Assembly: GCF_964275005.1 (NCBI RefSeq)
Contig: NC_092705.1
Span: 8,234,641-8,298,640 of the forward strand
Source: Diadema setosum
Taxonomy: Eukaryota; Echinodermata; Echinoidea; Diadematoida; Diadematidae
DNA length: 64,000 nucleotides
Reading direction: 5' to 3'
The notes below the pieces were generated by a model. The model was not told where the DNA came from and did not search any database. It saw nothing but the letters and a program-made list of their open reading frames with translations. Positions within the stretch are counted from its first letter, which is position 1; the number at the start of each line of letters is the position of its first letter. This document shows positions 58,405 through 64,000 of this stretch, piece after piece. Made by a program: the position numbers and the translations under genes.

Positions 58405-60549
58405 TTGGGACAGCCCACAAGGTGGCAGTGGCCTTCGTACAGTGTACATGTAGTTTTTATGAAGAGAGATGAGCCCTGTTTTAACAGAGCCTTTCAAACT
58501 AGAGTTACTGTGACAACCTCTGGGTAATGTAAGGGTAATCTTGTGGTCCCCGCAAAATTTTGCTTGAATGTTGTCACGGTAATATCTTTGCCAAATTCTG
58601 CCCTAGTACTACCCTGACCTTATTGCAACACTACAAATTGTATGCTGACAATTCCCTTCTATGCGGTAACATCTGTTGAATACACTCAGTCCGCATGCAC
58701 AACATTGCAGTCAGAGAATGATTGGCATGCCACCCCCGCCAATCACGAATGAAAATTTGGGAGACTTTTTCATTAAGGCATTAATTAACAAGATAAAGTC
58801 TGGGATAAAGGCTTTTTTCTGTAAAGTTTGATAACAATTTGAAATGGATTCTGAAAAGAGAATCCAGTGGCATATGTGTACATTGGATTGTACTATAATT
58901 TTGAGTCAAACTACTTCAAATTCTTTGTGAAACACCCTCCAGTTTTGTTTTCTGCACTTGGATGAAAGTGGAAGAAAAACATACAAGGGAAGGAGAGATC
59001 CCCTTCTGTGAATTCAGAGTGAGAAAATGGCATCAATGCAATGCAATGCATTGCTTTTAGTACATGTAGATTTGCCACATTCTAGACATTGCCTGATTGA
59101 TGTGCAGTGATGAAACAATGTACAGGGCCTACTGGTCAAAGTTGTACAATGTAACCTCAATGCAACAGCACACTGCATCATAATTTGAAAGATCTGTGAC
59201 TGAAAATGATCCCTTGTCAAGGAAAATGCATACTTTTTCTGGCTCACAATGTTACATTGTATGCCACCCATGTACCAGTAGTTGTTCACTGTTAGCCATC
59301 AATCTACAATGGACTCAATGTTGCATTTAAATCTGTAACACTTCTATTCAAATGCAGAGCAAAGACTTAATGCGTCCCAGTTCTGCTTTATTGTGCGTGT
59401 TTGATTAACTCCTGACGAGCTACTGAGAGTCTCTATGAATAGATACAAATGTGCATTTTAAAACCCATTCACCCTGATACTGTACACATTGTATGCCTGC
59501 ATTTTTGCAATCTCTGATTGTTAGTGCACGTGACATTGTGTAAGAAGTCAGCCACTTCAACTACAGTACAATACTGTACAAACCTTAATGGAATATACAT
59601 GTACAGTACATGAATCATTTACAAGGAAGTGTACAGTGTACATATACCTTTGTGTCATGTGGAATCTTAAGTACAAGTACATGTACTGTATATGAGCACT
59701 TGCCATTCAATTTGGAAGGAACATGGAAATAATGATATTTTGGCAATGGGGTCACCTCACAAATTTACTACCGGCACCAGCCTGATGGTACAGTACACAT
59801 GTGTACTTTAACTTGTGACATCTTAAGGATACAGTGTATCTGCTAGAATACATGTAAATGTCTATCTGCAATACTGTATCTACAGTGTTCGGTACACACA
59901 TTGTACATATCACAGCAACATTGGAAATACATTGTATGAATGAGGAATTGGCAGACATGCATTTCAACCAAATGTTTGTATCTCAGTTGATGTACATTGT
60001 ACAGTACTGTACATGGTTACATGTGTAGCAATCACTAATAACATTTTGAAACAGAAGTTACATTGTACAACCTCTGTCCCCTCGACAAATCATTGATTTA
60101 TGATGTACACTGTATGAGCTGTAGTGGAAAGTTTCTAGAGCATACAGGCACCTGTCCTGACTCAAGATGAAACCATCCCACCTGTCGCCCTATCATGCAT
60201 GCTTTTGAAAGTTGTCTGTTATTTTGTTGTTCATTACAGGTACACTTTGTGTACTGTTCAAAGTGTGTAATACATGTATATGTACACTTTGTATTAAGTT
60301 ACTCATTTTTGATGCTGTTTTAGAATTATGCCTTACAGAGCTGTAGTTGTACAATATGTACATGGACATGTGTGCAGAAATTTGCAGTGAATTATTTTGA
60401 ACAGCTGTATTATATACACTGTACAATGTACAGTACATGGGTACAATGTATATATGCACATTTCCAAGATGCAGCAATGGCATGATAGCAGAATTATCAA
60501 TGTCAATCATCAAAGAAGTTTTGCCATACAATTGTAATATTGGGGCTCA
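58405..60549. other. GTAC-rich DNA, nothing else recognised
   Basis: Includes a CAATG run at 59034-59050. No gene recognised. Confidence 0.4.
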
Positions 60550-61072
60550 ACACTAACCTTTTTTTTGTCTGGTGGCCTGAAAAAAATATGAAGTGGCCCA
60601 AAATTGTAGTTCTAAAAAAAGCAAAATGTGTCCCAATCTGGCAACCAACAGATGAATTTCATGACCCAACACCAATTTTTGGTGGCCCTTGGCCACCGGG
60701 CCAGCACTTACCGTATGTAATATGTCAAGACCTGAAAATGAAATCAGCTTGTGCCGACACAATTTTTTAAATGAAGTTTTGATAAAAAGTCATGCAGTAT
60801 AGTAAGAAATCCTTCAGGCGTACATGTAGTTCACTTTGTATGAACACAGGCATTTGCTTCAGAAAGAACATTTTGTTGTTGTTCAAATCATTTAATGGAT
60901 TAGAATCAAAGTCACAATCCTGTGAAATGTTGTCCAGCATAAAACAAAAGAAACACAAATAAGTAATGACTATTAGTGAAGAAATAACTCTTCCAAGGTA
61001 TCAGAAATAACCTCACAAATAACAAACAACCACCAACTAGCATGCAACAGATTCATGAACTGGAATATTATA
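60550..61072. other. DNA with a possible decayed repeat
   Basis: 60560-60715 has GGTGGCC words and a GGTGGCCCTTGGCCACCGG palindrome resembling 55350-55370. No gene recognised after that. Confidence 0.3.
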
Positions 61073-61235
61073 CAAATAGTGAATGGTCACGAGTGCAATG
61101 GTACGAGATTTCGCACGAGGTGAAAGATAGAGGCGCTCTATTCAACGAGGCGAAGCCGAGTTGAATAGTGCGCCTCATCTTTCACCGAGTGCGAAATCTC
61201 GTTCCATTGCACGAGTAAAGACCATACACTATTTG
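61073..61235. mobile_element. Fold-back element, CAAATAGT termini
   Basis: A 163-bp near-perfect palindrome. CAAATAGTGAATGGTC on the left is answered by GACCATACACTATTTG on the right. The arms continue through CGTGCAATGGAACGAGATTT-type sequence, and the centre is CGAGGCGAAGCCGAG. No coding. Confidence 0.88.
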
Positions 61236-61315
61236 ATTTATACAGCGTCTAAGTAGATCTTTTTGGTCTAAGTAGGCCTAGAAGTCTATATGGGCAAGTC
61301 CAAGATATCGCGCAC

Positions 61316-61716
61316 CTTACGTATGGGACATTCAGAGATTTCAAACCTCTGAAAAATAATGAAGGAGCACTTGGATTTTACTGTTTATCATCAGGAGGAC
61401 TGGTAGCCCTGAGAAGAATATTGTGTTTAAGTTTGATGTCATTTGACCTTGGGTTAATTATCTTATTAAGAAAAATATGGCAACTTACGTATGGGACCAG
61501 AGAAAAACTGGATTTTTGAAAATAAAGTTTGAATTGAAAATGCTCTGAAAGTACCTTACTGATCAAGTTCTGTTTAGAAGTGAAGAAAGGTACAATACTG
61601 AAGTATCTTTCAGCAAAGTTTTACTGCAAAAGAATAAAACATATTTTCATGAAGTTGGTTTAATTAACAAAAGTACACCTTACGTATGGGACATGGCTCA
61701 ACTTACGTATGGGACA
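61316..61716 (+). repeat. Dispersed 15-mer CTTACGTATGGGACA, left cluster (4 forward copies)
   Basis: Copies start at 61316, 61484 (last base C), 61679 and 61702. The DNA between them is not repeated, so this is neither a tandem repeat nor a duplicated element. The core TACGTA is palindromic. Confidence 0.9.
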
Positions 61717-63072
61717 TTTGTCTTTAGTGCACAAGTGTATTCATGGGAATGACCTTAAATTTCCCCATAGTGTCGTATTCAGTTCCACAAATCATACTAC
61801 AACATGTAACAAATGAAATAGACTTCTAAGTGGGTACTTTCCCGGTTCAGGTACCTAACAAAAGCTAAAATAAGACAAATAAAAGTAATTACCAATTTAC
61901 AATTAAATGTCTTAGTTCAAAATGGATTCCGTCATACATTAACACTGTCCTCATGATGTCTGGTATACAGATACAGTATACATAATATACTGACACTCTA
62001 TTTCTAGCCCATTTGTAATACTCTGGTCAATATTTTTTATCAAATGAAAAAAAAAATGTGCAAATTCTAGCTTGTGACCTTGATGTTGCATACGTGCACA
62101 TGTACCATGACTAATTTGTAGTCTTGATAATTTCAACTGTAAAATCAAATGTCATGTACAGTGTAATTTGCAAATTTTATACAATTTGAAGTGGGTACTT
62201 TCAGTAGTTCTAGGCTTACCTTGCAAAGTGTCTAAGTTTTTATAGAGCTTTACAATTGTTTGAAATGCAGCACAAAACACAACAACAACAAGAGTAACTC
62301 ATTTTGCTCTGTAATCATCATGTTTTGCCATGTGAATTTTAGCTTCTGCAAAATCAATCAAATTTTAATGAAACTTTTAGATTTTAAAAGCTGTGGTAAA
62401 ACAAAGAGATAGAAGAATGTATGTACCAATGCTGGCACACTTTTTTTCAAATTTCTTGGCTTCAGGTCTATGCTACCAAAGATGACAAAATTTGTGTTTA
62501 CTTTGTACATGCTTGTGTAGTGATACAGGAAAGATTATCATTAATTGTACATTCAAATCTTAAGAGAAAATGTAATTCTAGATTTGAAACACTTAAGTAA
62601 TTCACTGATCTGAAACTTACAATTTTGATAAATTCTAATAACCTCATTTGATCATACACTACCAGATTGGAATGCATGTTGATAATTGTGTAGATGTGGG
62701 GACTGTCTACAAAGTAAGTATGAGTTGATGAAGGTGTCTCAGAGCACATCTGTCTCTTCAAACACAAAATAGAAAAGAAAACTGAATTCCCTATTTGTTT
62801 GTGTAATTTGTGTTTTTAGCACTCCAACCACAGAACCAGTATTGATATTGTGGTTCATGGCAATGTAAACTACAAAAGTCTTCATTTTACAGGATTTTCA
62901 GAAATCATGTTCACGACCTTGATAAGTCATGATATATTCTGAGGGTGTGCAGTTGAAATATTAAACATCATATCAAAATAAAAAGTATTCTCGTAGGGTT
63001 TTTCCTTTGCTACCAACTCTAGTAATGGCATTGACGTTACCTGCAATCACCTCAATTAATTTTTCTTTTCAG
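61717..63072. other. DNA between the 15-mer clusters
   Basis: Open plus-strand stretches follow acceptor-like sites at 62466 (44 codons) and 62820 (about 40 codons), but donors do not give a consistent chain. No exon is called there. Confidence 0.3.
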
Positions 63073-63231
63073 TAAGATCAGTAATGTTGTCATTGATGAG
63101 CACCACAAGCACAATTGTTTTGATTTCCCTTTTGAGGCTGTACAGCCTGTAGTACATGCTGAACAGTGTAGTGCACCTAAAATGACACTAAGAGAATCCC
63201 ATTCTCTTGGACAAAGTCATTTTGTAGAGAG
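63073..63231 (+). other. Candidate internal exon, unknown gene
   Basis: Exactly 159 bp between TTTTTCTTTTCAG and GAGAG|GTAAAG, both good splice signals. One frame is open throughout (entry and exit in the same phase). Peptide parts are KISNVVIDEHHKHNCFDFPF and KMTLRESHSLGQSHFVER. The other two frames contain stops early. I do not recognise the protein and it is not AGFG-like. Neighbouring exons are not established. Confidence 0.4.
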
Positions 63232-63555
63232 GTAAAGTTGAAAATGATAACTGAATTAAGAAAATGTCCAATATCAATATGTTAAAAGGAGGAATGTTAA
63301 TTGAAGGCCAGCTGCCCAGCCTGTAATGAAAATAATAAAATACATGTATAGATGAATATTCTTTATTTTCCTTTCTTAATCATAGAATGACTCAATAATG
63401 CTGTTCTTACACTCCCTGAGGTCAACTGAGTAGGAGAGGCAGATATATAGACATATCCTTCAGAGTGGGTGCAAAGATATCCATTAACCAAACAAATGTA
63501 AGGACATAATAGCATCCACGTCAAAAGGCGGTTTTCCCATTCACTTTGCATGTAA

Positions 63556-63924
63556 TGTCCCATACGTAAGGCATTTGTCCCATACGTAAGCAAACTTTAA
63601 TTAGTTATGAGATGAAGGACTAATTAAATTTTGACATTTAGTTTTGCTAATCTGGAGTTAAAATTAATAAATTAGAACTTCCTAAAGTTTGATTGGTCAA
63701 TGTTAGAAATCTTAAGATAAAACTTAAAAAAACATACTCAAATCCTTACGTATGGGACACTTCGTTCTTGGAAAGTGCATAATTTGCATAATTAATGTGC
63801 TGACCTTGTCTCACCAATTGGAAATTATACTAGCTCATACAGGGGTCATGTCCATAAAGGAACTAGGTGAAGGACAAATTCAACTGATTTTAGATGAATA
63901 TTTTTAATTTGTCCCATACGTAAG
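63556..63924. repeat. Dispersed 15-mer CTTACGTATGGGACA, right cluster (3 inverted, 1 forward)
   Basis: Inverted copies start at 63556, 63576 and 63910; a forward copy starts at 63745. As in the left cluster, the spacers are unrelated to each other. Confidence 0.9.
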
Positions 63925-64000
63925 GTTTGTATTTAATGTATGCAAATTAGGGCCATATTTCTTGCATAAATTTGCATAATTCAATATTTTCTTTGCTGGA
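63770..64000. repeat. Octamer-rich repeat (ATGCAAAT / TTGCATAATTAA words)
   Basis: TGCATAATTTGCATAATTAA, TATGCAAATTAG and ATAAATTTGCATAATT recur. The word set matches 40600-41075. It runs off the window. Confidence 0.5.

Larger units (their letters stand above)
46100..60600. other. Domain saturated with GTAC words (TGTACA, ACATGTAC, GTACATTGTAC)
   Basis: By hand count, 52.50-53.05 kb alone holds about 22 GTAC tetramers, where about two are expected at random. The words are dispersed, not tandem, and occur in both unique DNA and inserted repeats. DNA left of about 46 kb and right of about 61 kb has far fewer. The stretch lies inside the presumed AGFG intron. No exon was confidently found within it. 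Confidence 0.75.

Overview
The window looks like nuclear DNA of an animal, most likely a marine deuterostome; an echinoderm fits best, but that is inference. Genes are sparse and intron-rich, intergenic DNA is AT-rich, and microsatellites and small palindromic transposons are dense. Only two host genes are well supported. One is an uninterrupted rhodopsin-class GPCR on the minus strand (11141-10029). The other is the first coding exon of an AGFG-type ArfGAP gene on the plus strand (39833-39993), whose later exons I did not find in the following 24 kb. A long intact minus-strand reading frame (44078-41151, about 975 codons) lies nested in the first AGFG intron. It has a coiled coil, an RNase-H/transposase-like acidic core with a C-x2-H motif, and a C-terminal Tudor-like barrel. 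It resembles large uncharacterised invertebrate protein families and may be a transposase or a domesticated one.

Layout. 1-9.6 kb: AT-rich DNA with microsatellites, one copy of a palindromic TTAA element (R1), a fold-back built from a repeated palindromic word, one copy of the R5 element, a tRNA-Thr-like sequence and a degenerate tandem array. 9.6-11.1 kb: the GPCR, followed past its TGA by an in-frame 142-codon open extension. 11.1-33 kb: mostly repeats (R1, R3, R5, retroelement 3' ends, microsatellites) with a few weak exon-like islands. 33-39.3 kb: a run of R1 copies, one split by a degenerate L1-type LINE fragment with a 13-bp target duplication. 39.3-44.1 kb: AGFG exon 1 and the nested ORF. 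46-60.6 kb: DNA extraordinarily rich in GTAC words, with further small transposons (R1, R2, R5, pogo-like, TTAA elements). 61-64 kb: a fold-back, then eight dispersed copies of a 15-bp word CTTACGTATGGGACA in both orientations, and one exon-like block.

The most unusual signals are: (1) the open GPCR tail after a TGA in a leaky context; (2) the nested transposase-like gene; (3) the dispersed 15-mer; (4) fold-back elements made of one short word iterated in both orientations, with two families (R3, R4) that share a skeleton but differ by the same base in nearly every word; (5) regional enrichment of GTAC or TAGGCCTA words, which also appear inside local copies of otherwise conserved R1 elements.

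All calls come from reading the sequence by eye. Family names for proteins are from motif recognition, not searches, and repeat classes are inferred from ends and flanks.
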